DNA from: Parachlamydiaceae bacterium
GTDB taxonomy: Bacteria > Chlamydiota > Chlamydiia > Chlamydiales > Parachlamydiaceae
DNA length: 5,951 nt
NCBI GenBank assembly: GCA_013815395.1
Contig: JACDGH010000173.1
Coordinates: forward strand, 1 to 5,951
Reading direction: 5' to 3'
Shown: piece after piece, positions 1 to 5,951 of the stretch
How the letters are laid out: every line of letters begins with the position of its first letter
How positions within the stretch are numbered: the stretch's first letter is position 1
Program-made: the position numbers and the translations under genes
Notes under the pieces: generated by a model
Told to the model about the DNA's origin: nothing
What the model saw: the letters and a program-made list of their open reading frames with translations, nothing else
Databases searched by the model: none

Positions 1-1
1 C

Positions 2-658
2 CCTTTTATGACTGCAAGAAAGGTGAAAAAGACAGGTGTATTTGTCATTACAGCTGACCGAGGCCTATGCGGATCTTATAATACCAACATTCTTTCTGCG
101 GCCGATAAATTCCTGAAAAATTACTCCCAAGATGCAGTCGAATTGATTCTTATGGGACGTAAAGCCATTGATCATTACCGCAATAAACAGTGGAGAATTA
201 GGCATAAAGCTTTCGAAGACGGGGAAAAGCAAGATATTCCAAAAGTACAAGCCTTTGTGCAACAATTAAGCGATTGGTTCATTAAAGGAGAGCTGGACGA
301 AATTTGGATCATCTACACCCATTTTGTTAATATTATCTCCAGAAAAGTGATTGTAGAAAAGTTTTTGAATATTAGCGAGCCTGCAAAGGGTAAACCCGCC
401 ATAAATTACATTTATGAGCCCTCGGCAGAGGCAATTTTTAATGAAATTATGCCCCGCTTTTTAGTGGGAAAGCTGCATTCTGCCTTAGATGAAGCCTATG
501 CTTCCGAATTAGCTGCCAGAATTATTTCTATGCGAACAGCAACAAAAAATGCTGATGAAATGATCTATAGCCTTACGCTTACGCGCAATAAGGTGCGTCA
601 AGCAAGCATTACTAAAGAAATGTTAGAAATTATCAGCGGCGCCGAAGGATTGAAATAA
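2..658 (+). CDS. atpG: ATP synthase F1 gamma subunit (5' partial)
   Basis: Gamma subunit, the central rotating shaft of the F1F0 ATP synthase on the cytoplasmic face of the membrane; it couples proton flow through F0 to ATP synthesis on the beta subunits. The reading frame is open from base 2, so the ATG at base 8 is internal (it follows Pro-Phe, as in the family) and roughly the first 70 of the usual 285-295 residues lie outside the window. The family motif VITADRGLCGSYN is seen near the left edge. The C-terminal helix that enters the alpha3beta3 ring is typical: AARIISMRTATKNADEMI, then LTRNKVRQASITKEMLEIISGAEGL just before the stop. The beta gene follows after 9 bases, and the alpha gene is expected upstream. 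No frameshift is seen. Identification is secure. Confidence 0.97.
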   Translation, partial: PFMTARKVKKTGVFVITADRGLCGSYNTNILSAADKFLKNYSQDAVELILMGRKAIDHYRNKQWRIRHKAFEDGEKQDIPKVQAFVQQLSDWFIKGELDEIWIIYTHFVNIISRKVIVEKFLNISEPAKGKPAINYIYEPSAEAIFNEIMPRFLVGKLHSALDEAYASELAARIISMRTATKNADEMIYSLTLTRNKVRQASITKEMLEIISGAEGLK

Positions 659-2095
<1,437 letters not shown>

Positions 2096-2097
2096 AT

Positions 2098-2526
2098 ATG
2101 TTCGCTCTTTCAGTAGTCACGCTTGAGAAACTCATATTTGAGGGAGAAGTAAAATCAGTCACAGCGCCAGGAGGGGAGGGGTATTTGCAGCTATTGGTTA
2201 ACCACGCTCCCATAATTACAACATTATTGCCTGGAAAGCTAAGCTATGTGACTGAGAATGATAAATTTCTATATGCCGTTTCTGGGGGTTTTTTAGAAAT
2301 GTCACATAATAGCGCTTCTGTACTTGCTGATGCCGTGGAGCTGGCAGAAGAGATCGACATTAAAAGAGCAGAAGCATCTCTGAGAGAAGCTCAAAGTCGG
2401 CTTGAATTAACGTCTTCGGATGCGAGCACAGATCTTGTTAGTATAAAAAGTGCGATCAAACGCGCGGAAAATAGAATTAAAATCTATCGCGAATTCAAAG
2501 CTAAAACTACCCATCCTAGTATTTAA
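2098..2526 (+). CDS. atpC: ATP synthase F1 epsilon subunit
   Basis: Epsilon subunit of F1, which sits on gamma and the c-ring and in many bacteria acts as a brake on ATP hydrolysis through its C-terminal helices. Its 142 residues are near the usual 130-145. The N-terminal beta-sandwich (about 1-85) has the family pattern: EGEVKSVTAPGGEG, NHAPI (35-39), PGKL, and VSGGFLEM (61-68). EEIDIKRAEASLREAQSRLE begins the first of two C-terminal helices (about 84-135). The ATG at 2098 is two bases after the atpD stop, with a modest GATGG (2086-2090) as ribosome site inside the end of atpD. Translation is therefore probably coupled to atpD. It is the last gene of the operon; a long hairpin follows 45 bases downstream. 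Confidence 0.97.
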   Translation: MFALSVVTLEKLIFEGEVKSVTAPGGEGYLQLLVNHAPIITTLLPGKLSYVTENDKFLYAVSGGFLEMSHNSASVLADAVELAEEIDIKRAEASLREAQSRLELTSSDASTDLVSIKSAIKRAENRIKIYREFKAKTTHPSI

Positions 2527-2571
2527 CCAAAAACATTCTCCCAGTCAGGGAAACGCGAAGAGCCTCGGGTG

Positions 2572-2654
2572 TTTAGTCAAAAAAAAAACGCCTCAAATAT
2601 GTAGCCAGGGCGAGACGTCCTGGCTACGTTTGAGGAGATCTTTTTTTGACTAAA
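2572..2654. terminator. Long bidirectional terminator-like hairpin after atpC
   Basis: The left arm 2572-2609 and right arm 2619-2654 are near-perfect inverted repeats around a 9-base loop (GCGAGACGT). From the outside in, the pairs are TTTAGTCAAAAAAA with TTTTTTTGACTAAA, a short mismatched stretch, CCTCAAA with TTTGAGG, and GTAGCCAGG with CCTGGCTAC. The G/C-rich core stem is followed on the plus strand by T7 (2641-2647). On the minus strand it is followed by T10 (A10 on the plus strand, 2579-2588). This is the layout of a Rho-independent terminator that works in both directions. It would end the atp operon; no minus-strand gene is visible that would need the other direction. The arms are longer than a plain terminator needs, so it may also be one copy of a dispersed palindromic repeat. 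Confidence 0.8.
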
Positions 2655-2705
2655 AAAAATACACGAATCTCGAGCTACCGGTGCGCATTTCTTTTTGTTA
2701 TTTAA

Positions 2706-2738
2706 ACCCGGGTTCCGCTAATTGCTTCAACCGGGGCT
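2706..2738. repeat. REP-like GC-rich palindrome
   Basis: CCCGGGTT at 2707-2714 can pair with AACCGGGG at 2729-2736 with one mismatch, leaving a loop that contains CCGC and GCTTC. Read on the minus strand it runs AGCCCCGGTTGAAGC, a short AT spacer, then GCGGAACCCGGGT. This resembles the REP-type palindromes with an AGCCCGGG...GAAGC...GCGGAACCCGGG pattern that I recall from many bacterial genomes. The G/C content stands out from its AT-rich surroundings. The likeness is from memory, not from a search. Confidence 0.4.
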
Positions 2739-2794
2739 AATCACGTTTCCCCGGCTGAGGGAAGGATGCTTCCTTCTTTATATATTCTTAATAT

Positions 2795-2800
2795 TATAAT
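2795..2800 (+). promoter_or_regulatory. Candidate -10 box (TATAAT) for the glycosyltransferase-like gene
   Basis: A perfect TATAAT lies 34 bases upstream of the preferred start at 2835, inside a run of very AT-rich sequence. The -35 match is poor; TTCCTT (2770-2775, 19-base spacer) and TTCTTT (2774-2779, 15-base spacer) are the nearest candidates. A transcript from here would begin near 2807. It would leave a leader of about 28 bases and exclude the upstream ATG at 2766. Confidence 0.45.
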
Positions 2801-2825
2801 GTTAAGTTTGTTGAAATTTTATCAC

Positions 2826-2829
2826 GGAG
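2826..2829 (+). promoter_or_regulatory. Ribosome binding site that decides the start at 2835
   Basis: GGAG, five bases before the ATG at 2835, is a good Shine-Dalgarno match. The in-frame ATG at 2766 overlaps the end of the inverted-repeat region. The GGAAG before it (2760-2764) is one base away from it and can pair with CTTCC (2769-2773), hiding it in a small hairpin. Confidence 0.65.
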
Positions 2830-2834
2830 TCAAA

Positions 2835-4463
2835 ATGATTGTTAATACCATGAAATCTTTTGGAATTCAAGAAACTGCAAACTTAGATGTTCAGGATATT
2901 CGGGATACATCACTACCTCAACAAATTTGGGATCAAAGACCGAAAAACACATCCACTGACGACCTGCTTCCAAAGCATTTTGAACGTATTACAGATAAAT
3001 CCCTCGAGCATTTACCGATAGAGTCTCCTAATCATTCTCCTGCTGAATTGAATCATATAAACAAAAAATTAGATTTAGGTCTTTCTATAGTTAAAATATT
3101 AGCATTGCTTACCGGGACCCTTTTATTTGCTAAAGAGAACGGCTTTGATGTGACTAATATTTTTAAAAATTCCAACAATATTATAAGGGCTGGAATTACT
3201 GAGGCAATTACTTCCTTTCCTATTGACCTTTCCTGTATTGATCAATTGAATGCAAAGTCTATGGAATATAATTATATTAAAAAATTTAATAATTACACTC
3301 AGGAACTATCGGGTATTCCAGAAACATTTTTTTGCGGCGATACATTCCCTATCGATATTAATGTGAATGAGCCAAAAGAAACAAAATCCTTGTCCTATCT
3401 TAACTGTAGCTTGGAAAATCCAAAATATCTTGTTATTAATCCGAGAGGCGGTTTAGGAAATCGGGTGGGGTCAATTGCATCAGCCTATGCAGTAGCCCGT
3501 TTTACAGGTAGAACGTTAGTTTTGGATTGGAAATTTAAAAATGAAGGGCACGATGATCGATCTGATCAAATGGAAATGTCCGCTCACTTTAATGATTTGT
3601 TTGATAATTATATCATCCCTAGCGATAAATTTCTTTCTATGCGAACACATAGTTTTTGGTCAGGTTATAATATTAAGATTATGAATATGAGAGATTTTTT
3701 GTCATCACCCGAAGTTCTTACTGAAAGGATTATGACATCAAATGAAGAAGTTATCTATTTGCACACAGTAGTAAAAGATTTTACTGGTCATTTTCTTGAC
3801 AATTCTAATTTTTCGATAGAATCAAAAGATTCTATTTTGAAGTCGTATTTAGAGTGTTTAAGGAATCTCCATCCCAATAAGCTTGTCACTCAAAAAGTCG
3901 ACGAATACGCAAACAAACATTTTTCAAATCAATTTGTAAATGATAAAATACAAATGATTGGTGTTCACTATCGAAGTTATAGTGAAGAAGTAGGCGATAA
4001 GTACTTTAGGGGTTATAGTCAGTTTTCAAAATACTCGCTTTTTGATGATTTAGTGGATAGAATGAATAAGGTTGATAATATAAATAAACTAAAGGGCATC
4101 ACAACGAAATTTTTTCTTGCAACAGATACTGCTAAGGTGATTAATGAGTTCAAAAAACAGGTTAAAGCTGAAGTTTTGACCTATGATCATAAAGAACATG
4201 GAATTTCAAGAAATGATTTATCAAGCCAATTGGGAGGTCTTATTGACTTTTTTCTGCTAAGCCATACAAATAAAATTATTGGAGCCTCACAGTCAACTTT
4301 TTCGGAGCTTTCAGCCTTGCTTACAACGGAAGGAATAAAAGAGAGTATTGGACCAAACGTATTCGGTAGCCCAAAGATATACTCCACGGTAACAACTAGC
4401 AATTTTTATCAATCTTGGCTCAGTCGGAATCCACATGAATCAAATGATAAAAAACTATTATAG
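2835..4463 (+). CDS. Membrane-anchored NodZ/FUT8-like fucosyltransferase-family protein
   Basis: Probable GT-B fold glycosyltransferase of the GDP-fucose-using type; donor and acceptor are not proven. The frame opens at 2766, but 2835 has a proper ribosome site and gives 542 residues (numbering used here). Residues 1-78 are hydrophilic with no recognised domain. About 81-99 form one hydrophobic segment (LGLSIVKILALLTGTLLFA), a likely membrane anchor. About 100-195 is a linker with three Cys (134, 167, 191). The catalytic-type region follows: NPRGGLGNRVG (202-212) with ARFTGRTLVLDW shortly after, as in NodZ and FUT8; the His-x-Arg motif HYR (378-380); FFLATD (426-431); and LIDFFLLS leading to GASQSTFSE (483-491). 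This motif order is typical of alpha-1,6-fucosyltransferase-like and O-fucosyltransferase-like families. The gene is much more AT-rich than atpD or the permease and stands alone, so it may have been acquired. It could modify surface glycans or a host-directed target; the sequence does not say which. Confidence 0.75.
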   Translation: MIVNTMKSFGIQETANLDVQDIRDTSLPQQIWDQRPKNTSTDDLLPKHFERITDKSLEHLPIESPNHSPAELNHINKKLDLGLSIVKILALLTGTLLFAKENGFDVTNIFKNSNNIIRAGITEAITSFPIDLSCIDQLNAKSMEYNYIKKFNNYTQELSGIPETFFCGDTFPIDINVNEPKETKSLSYLNCSLENPKYLVINPRGGLGNRVGSIASAYAVARFTGRTLVLDWKFKNEGHDDRSDQMEMSAHFNDLFDNYIIPSDKFLSMRTHSFWSGYNIKIMNMRDFLSSPEVLTERIMTSNEEVIYLHTVVKDFTGHFLDNSNFSIESKDSILKSYLECLRNLHPNKLVTQKVDEYANKHFSNQFVNDKIQMIGVHYRSYSEEVGDKYFRGYSQFSKYSLFDDLVDRMNKVDNINKLKGITTKFFLATDTAKVINEFKKQVKAEVLTYDHKEHGISRNDLSSQLGGLIDFFLLSHTNKIIGASQSTFSELSALLTTEGIKESIGPNVFGSPKIYSTVTTSNFYQSWLSRNPHESNDKKLL

Positions 4464-4527
4464 AGTGTGGTAGGATTCTTGTTTCTTTAATTCTTTCTTG
4501 AACTTGGTTCGAAAAGCAATTTTAGCA

Positions 4528-4785
4528 TTATTTTAATCCAAGTTTTGCAATGAAATCATCAAAGTTATAGCACTTAACCAATCCAATGCCTTCTTCAGTT
4601 TCTTTGAAAGCCTTTAGCGTTTCCTCATTAGGTTTATTTTGACTAAATAAATGATCTCTTACACAGGATAGAACGAGATCTTTAAGAGATACACCCATAA
4701 ATGCAGCCATAGCTTTAAGCTGTTTATGTTCGTTAATAGGCATATCTATTGTCATTCTTGTACGATCTGAATGTGTGCTGCTCAT
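4528..4785 (-). CDS. Ribbon-helix-helix antitoxin-like protein (orphan)
   Basis: 85-residue protein resembling antitoxins of type II toxin-antitoxin pairs. Residues 8-46 (RTRMTIDMPINEHKQLKAMA, then FMGVSLKDLVLSCVRDHL) look like a ribbon-helix-helix DNA-binding domain: one beta strand and two helices that dimerise and bind an operator. The tail (about 53-84: NEETLKAFKETEEGIGLVKC, then FDDFIAKLGL) has the pattern of antitoxin tails that wrap a RelE/ParE-type toxin. The start is supported by a strong AAGGAG (plus-strand 4791-4796), five bases before the ATG. The toxin gene would normally follow within a few bases. Here only 64 bases separate this stop from the convergent glycosyltransferase-like gene, and no toxin-like frame is seen on either side. 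It is therefore an orphan antitoxin or a stand-alone regulator. Confidence 0.8.
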   Translation of the reverse strand: MSSTHSDRTRMTIDMPINEHKQLKAMAAFMGVSLKDLVLSCVRDHLFSQNKPNEETLKAFKETEEGIGLVKCYNFDDFIAKLGLK

Positions 4786-4803
4786 GACTACTCCTTTTTC
4801 TAC

Positions 4804-4812
4804 ATTTTAGCA
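4804..4812 (-). promoter_or_regulatory. Candidate extended -10 for the antitoxin-like gene
   Basis: On the minus strand this reads TGCTAAAAT, an extended -10 type. No good -35 is present at 16-18 bases. It would start transcription only about 12 bases before the ATG. An alternative CATAAT lies just upstream (plus-strand 4814-4819). Tentative. Confidence 0.3.
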
Positions 4813-4832
4813 CATTATGTTTTTCCGTTAAT

Positions 4833-4845
4833 CAAGATCGACTTG
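4833..4845. promoter_or_regulatory. Candidate operator palindrome upstream of the antitoxin-like gene
   Basis: CAAG-ATCGA-CTTG is an inverted repeat with a 5-base centre. It overlaps a pair of similar direct motifs, TCAAGATC (4832-4839) and TCAAAGATC (4847-4855). It sits 48 bases upstream of the antitoxin-like start, where ribbon-helix-helix proteins commonly bind their own promoters. The arms are only 4 bases, so chance cannot be excluded. Confidence 0.2.
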
Positions 4846-4883
4846 TTCAAAGATCAATATATTTTATTAGCCCCAATAATTTG

Positions 4884-4929
4884 TGGTTCTTGGGAATTAT
4901 GCCGACGTCGGCATAATTCCCAAGAACCA
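4884..4929. repeat. Perfect 46-bp palindrome, terminator-like on the plus strand
   Basis: Bases 4884-4906 are exactly the reverse complement of 4907-4929: two 23-base arms with no spacer, centred on GACGTC. The left arm begins TGGTTCTTGGG and the right arm ends CCCAAGAACCA. Beyond the arms, AATAAT (4875-4880) and TTATT (4930-4934) continue the symmetry after a 3-base bulge. The right side is followed by T-rich sequence (4933-4938 and on), so as RNA it could act as a terminator on the plus strand. No plus-strand gene lies directly upstream, since the antitoxin-like gene points away. A dispersed palindromic repeat, or two abutting mobile-element ends, is equally possible. Confidence 0.85.
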
Positions 4930-4943
4930 TTATTTTTTCTTAT

Positions 4944-5034
4944 TATCGGTATCGTTATTATCTTTATTATCGTTATATCGTTTTTATCGTTTTTATCGTT
5001 ATATCGTTATATCGTTTAATATTTTTTTATCGTT
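4944..5034 (+). repeat. Degenerate TATCGTT tandem array (8-9 bp period)
   Basis: TATCG begins at 4944, 4950, 4968, 4976, 4985, 4994, 5002, 5010 and 5028, and the variant TATCT at 4959. Successive spacings are 6, 9, 9, 8, 9, 9, 8, 8 and 18 bases, the last being two periods with a decayed copy between. The consensus unit is about TATCGTTWT. The period is not a multiple of three, and the array follows the perfect palindrome directly. It may be slippage-grown simple sequence or an array of protein-binding sites. Confidence 0.8.
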
Positions 5035-5134
5035 CCTGACTCTGTGTTCTCCCCTTAGCCTGTATAACATATAAAACCTACCCTAAGAAATCCCGCCCCC
5101 AATTCATCCTATGAACCTTATTTGCTCAGTCTTT

Positions 5135-5166
5135 CTATAAAAACGCCTTACTATAAAAACGCCTTA
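5135..5166 (+). repeat. Perfect tandem duplication of a 16-bp unit
   Basis: CTATAAAAACGCCTTA occurs twice in direct succession (5135-5150 and 5151-5166), and CTT follows as if a third copy began. The second copy ends 22 bases before the -35 box of the permease promoter, so the pair could serve as an upstream regulator site or be a simple duplication. Confidence 0.8.
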
Positions 5167-5188
5167 CTTTAATTTTTAAAAAAAAGAA

Positions 5189-5217
5189 TTGCAACTAAAT
5201 TACTTATAGAGTATAAT
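5189..5217 (+). promoter_or_regulatory. Sigma70-type promoter for the permease gene
   Basis: TTGCAA (-35, 5189-5194) and a perfect TATAAT (-10, 5212-5217) are separated by the optimal 17 bases. An A-rich run (5178-5185) just upstream could act as an UP-like element. Transcription would start near 5224, giving a leader of about 37 bases. Confidence 0.7.
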
Positions 5218-5260
5218 AGTATGTATTAATTAATTTAAATTACATCAAAAGGTGTATCCT

Positions 5261-5951
5261 ATGTCAGTGAATCAAGGTAAAATTTCTTACTCTGCTGCGG
5301 TACTCATGAGCATCAATATCATGGTGGGTGCCGGTATTTTATATGCGGTTGGTCCCATGACTGGCTCAGCGGGTAACGTAAGCTTTTTAGGGTGGCCATT
5401 AATCGCCTTACTTTTGTGCCCGATTGTGTGGAGTTTGATCCAAGCAGCCAAACTCTTTCCTGGTGAAGGGGGATTTTATCATTATTGTACCTCCGGAATT
5501 AATCCCATTGCTGGTTGCGTGGCGCATTGGGGATATTTATTAGGGTATTTGGGAACAGCGGCCAGTGTGAGCACAGTGCTTCGCGATGGAATGGCAACTA
5601 ACTTAGGCTTAAAATTGATCCAAGAGCATCCTATCGTTTTCAATTTGATCTTAGCCTCATTCTACACTTTAATTAATACGATCTCTGTTTCCAAGATCAG
5701 TAAGGTACAAAGTATCGCCACATTGCTAAAACTGACGCCGATTTTAATGGTCATCGCAGTGATGTTCTTCTACTTTAAATCAGATATGTCTATCGATATG
5801 GGTGGCATAGGAGGACTAGGTGCCACTGTTTCTACAGTTATTTTTGCATATTGGGGTGTGGAAGCGTGCTGCAATATCGGTGGATTATTAAAAGATGGAC
5901 CGCAAAAAGTGGGATCTGTCATTTTAGTAGGTTTTATAGTAACCGTAACAC
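5261..5951 (+). CDS. APC-superfamily amino-acid permease (3' partial)
   Basis: Inner-membrane transporter of the amino acid-polyamine-organocation superfamily; the substrate cannot be read from the sequence. The frame is open from the ATG at 5261 to the window end (230 residues, about half of the usual 430-500). The ribosome site AAGGTG (5249-5254) lies six bases before the ATG and a strong promoter precedes it. Visible: a first membrane segment with the broken-helix motif IMVGAGIL (20-27), a second at about 42-62, the family motif PGEGGFYHY (67-75) followed by GCVAHWGYLLG, further segments at about 126-142 and 153-171, and a sixth at about 187-204 with FAYWGVEA (195-202). The stretch after this helix (NIGGLLKDGPQKV) has Leu where many relatives have Glu in the GE-x-KNP motif. 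It may be an amino-acid importer or antiporter. Confidence 0.92.
   Translation, partial: MSVNQGKISYSAAVLMSINIMVGAGILYAVGPMTGSAGNVSFLGWPLIALLLCPIVWSLIQAAKLFPGEGGFYHYCTSGINPIAGCVAHWGYLLGYLGTAASVSTVLRDGMATNLGLKLIQEHPIVFNLILASFYTLINTISVSKISKVQSIATLLKLTPILMVIAVMFFYFKSDMSIDMGGIGGLGATVSTVIFAYWGVEACCNIGGLLKDGPQKVGSVILVGFIVTVT

Larger units (their letters stand above)
2538..2761. repeat. Composite region bounded by imperfect inverted repeats (MITE/REP-like)
   Basis: Bases 2538-2571 and the reverse complement of 2728-2761 match at about 25 of 34 positions by hand alignment. The best block is GGGAAACG, followed by GA and AGCC. These outer arms enclose the terminator hairpin and a REP-like palindrome, giving nested inverted symmetry over about 224 bases. 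No ORF of credible coding quality lies inside; the short frame at 2450-2653 only reads through atpC and the hairpin. It could be a decayed non-autonomous element (MITE-like) or a cluster of REP-type repeats. No target-site duplication was recognised. Confidence 0.45.
4786..5260. other. 475-base intergenic region between divergent genes
   Basis: The minus-strand antitoxin-like gene and the plus-strand permease gene diverge from this stretch. I see no credible gene in it. The two short frames that cross it (4771-5019 and 4883-5074) translate the palindrome and the TATCGTT array into low-complexity Tyr/Arg/Phe/Ile-rich peptides. It holds, in order, a possible operator, a perfect 46-bp palindrome, the TATCGTT array, about 100 bases with no recognisable signal (5035-5134), a 16-bp tandem duplication, and the permease promoter and ribosome site. 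Confidence 0.7.

Noticed and set aside
2450..2653. 67-residue plus-strand frame across the end of atpC and the hairpin
   Set aside because: It overlaps atpC in another frame and then translates the terminator palindrome; it has no ribosome site of note and no recognisable protein character.
4187..4402. 71-residue minus-strand frame downstream of the antitoxin-like gene, considered as a missing toxin
   Set aside because: It is antisense to the conserved C-terminal motifs of the glycosyltransferase-like gene, more than 120 bases from the antitoxin stop, and has no RelE/ParE/HigB-like pattern.
4492..4530. Possible terminator between the convergent glycosyltransferase-like and antitoxin-like genes (TTGAAC-TTG-GTTCGA)
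   Set aside because: The stem is only six pairs with one wobble and lacks a clear T-tract on either strand.
4884..5034. CRISPR array or replication origin
   Set aside because: The repeat units are 8-9 bp with no unique spacers of 25-40 bp, no cas genes are present, and no DnaA-box consensus (TTATCCACA) was seen.
4771..5074. Two plus-strand frames (82 and 63 residues) with Tyr/Arg/Phe/Ile repeats, considered as small membrane proteins
   Set aside because: They translate the palindrome and the TATCGTT array in two different frames; the hydrophobicity comes from the T-rich repeat, and neither has a supporting ribosome site.

Overview
This window is a piece of a moderately AT-rich bacterial chromosome. 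It joins a conserved housekeeping operon (the 3' end of an F-type ATP synthase operon) to a repeat-rich accessory stretch, and then to the start of an amino-acid permease gene. The ATP synthase genes run in the usual gamma-beta-epsilon order with short gaps and are clearly intact. Several beta-subunit positions differ from the forms common in model bacteria, such as Ser instead of Thr after the P-loop Lys, and this suggests a divergent lineage. I cannot name the species. The divergent atp genes, an APC-type amino-acid transporter and a fucosyltransferase-like protein with a membrane anchor would fit a host-associated bacterium living with protists, but that is inference only.

Layout. 2-658: atpG, 5' end cut by the window. 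668-2095: atpD. 2098-2526: atpC, ending the operon. 2527-2765: dense inverted-repeat region. It holds a long hairpin with A- and T-tracts on opposite sides (likely bidirectional terminator), a GC-rich REP-like palindrome, and imperfect outer inverted repeats enclosing both. 2835-4463: a 542-residue, very AT-rich gene for a membrane-anchored glycosyltransferase-like protein of the NodZ/FUT8 fucosyltransferase type, with its own promoter-like site. 4528-4785 (minus): a small ribbon-helix-helix antitoxin-like gene with no toxin gene beside it. 4786-5260: non-coding, with a perfect 46-bp palindrome, a degenerate array built on TATCGTT, a 16-bp tandem duplication and a strong-looking sigma70-type promoter. 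5261 to the end: the N-terminal 230 residues of an APC-superfamily permease.

How it fits together. The three ATP synthase genes make the rotary and catalytic F1 parts of one complex and are probably translated in a coupled way. Everything from the terminator to about 5170 looks like an insertion-prone accessory segment between two ordinary genes: its base composition differs, it is rich in repeats, and it carries an orphan antitoxin. The most biologically interesting gene is the glycosyltransferase-like protein. The most unusual DNA structures are the composite inverted repeat after atpC and the perfect palindrome followed by the TATCGTT array.
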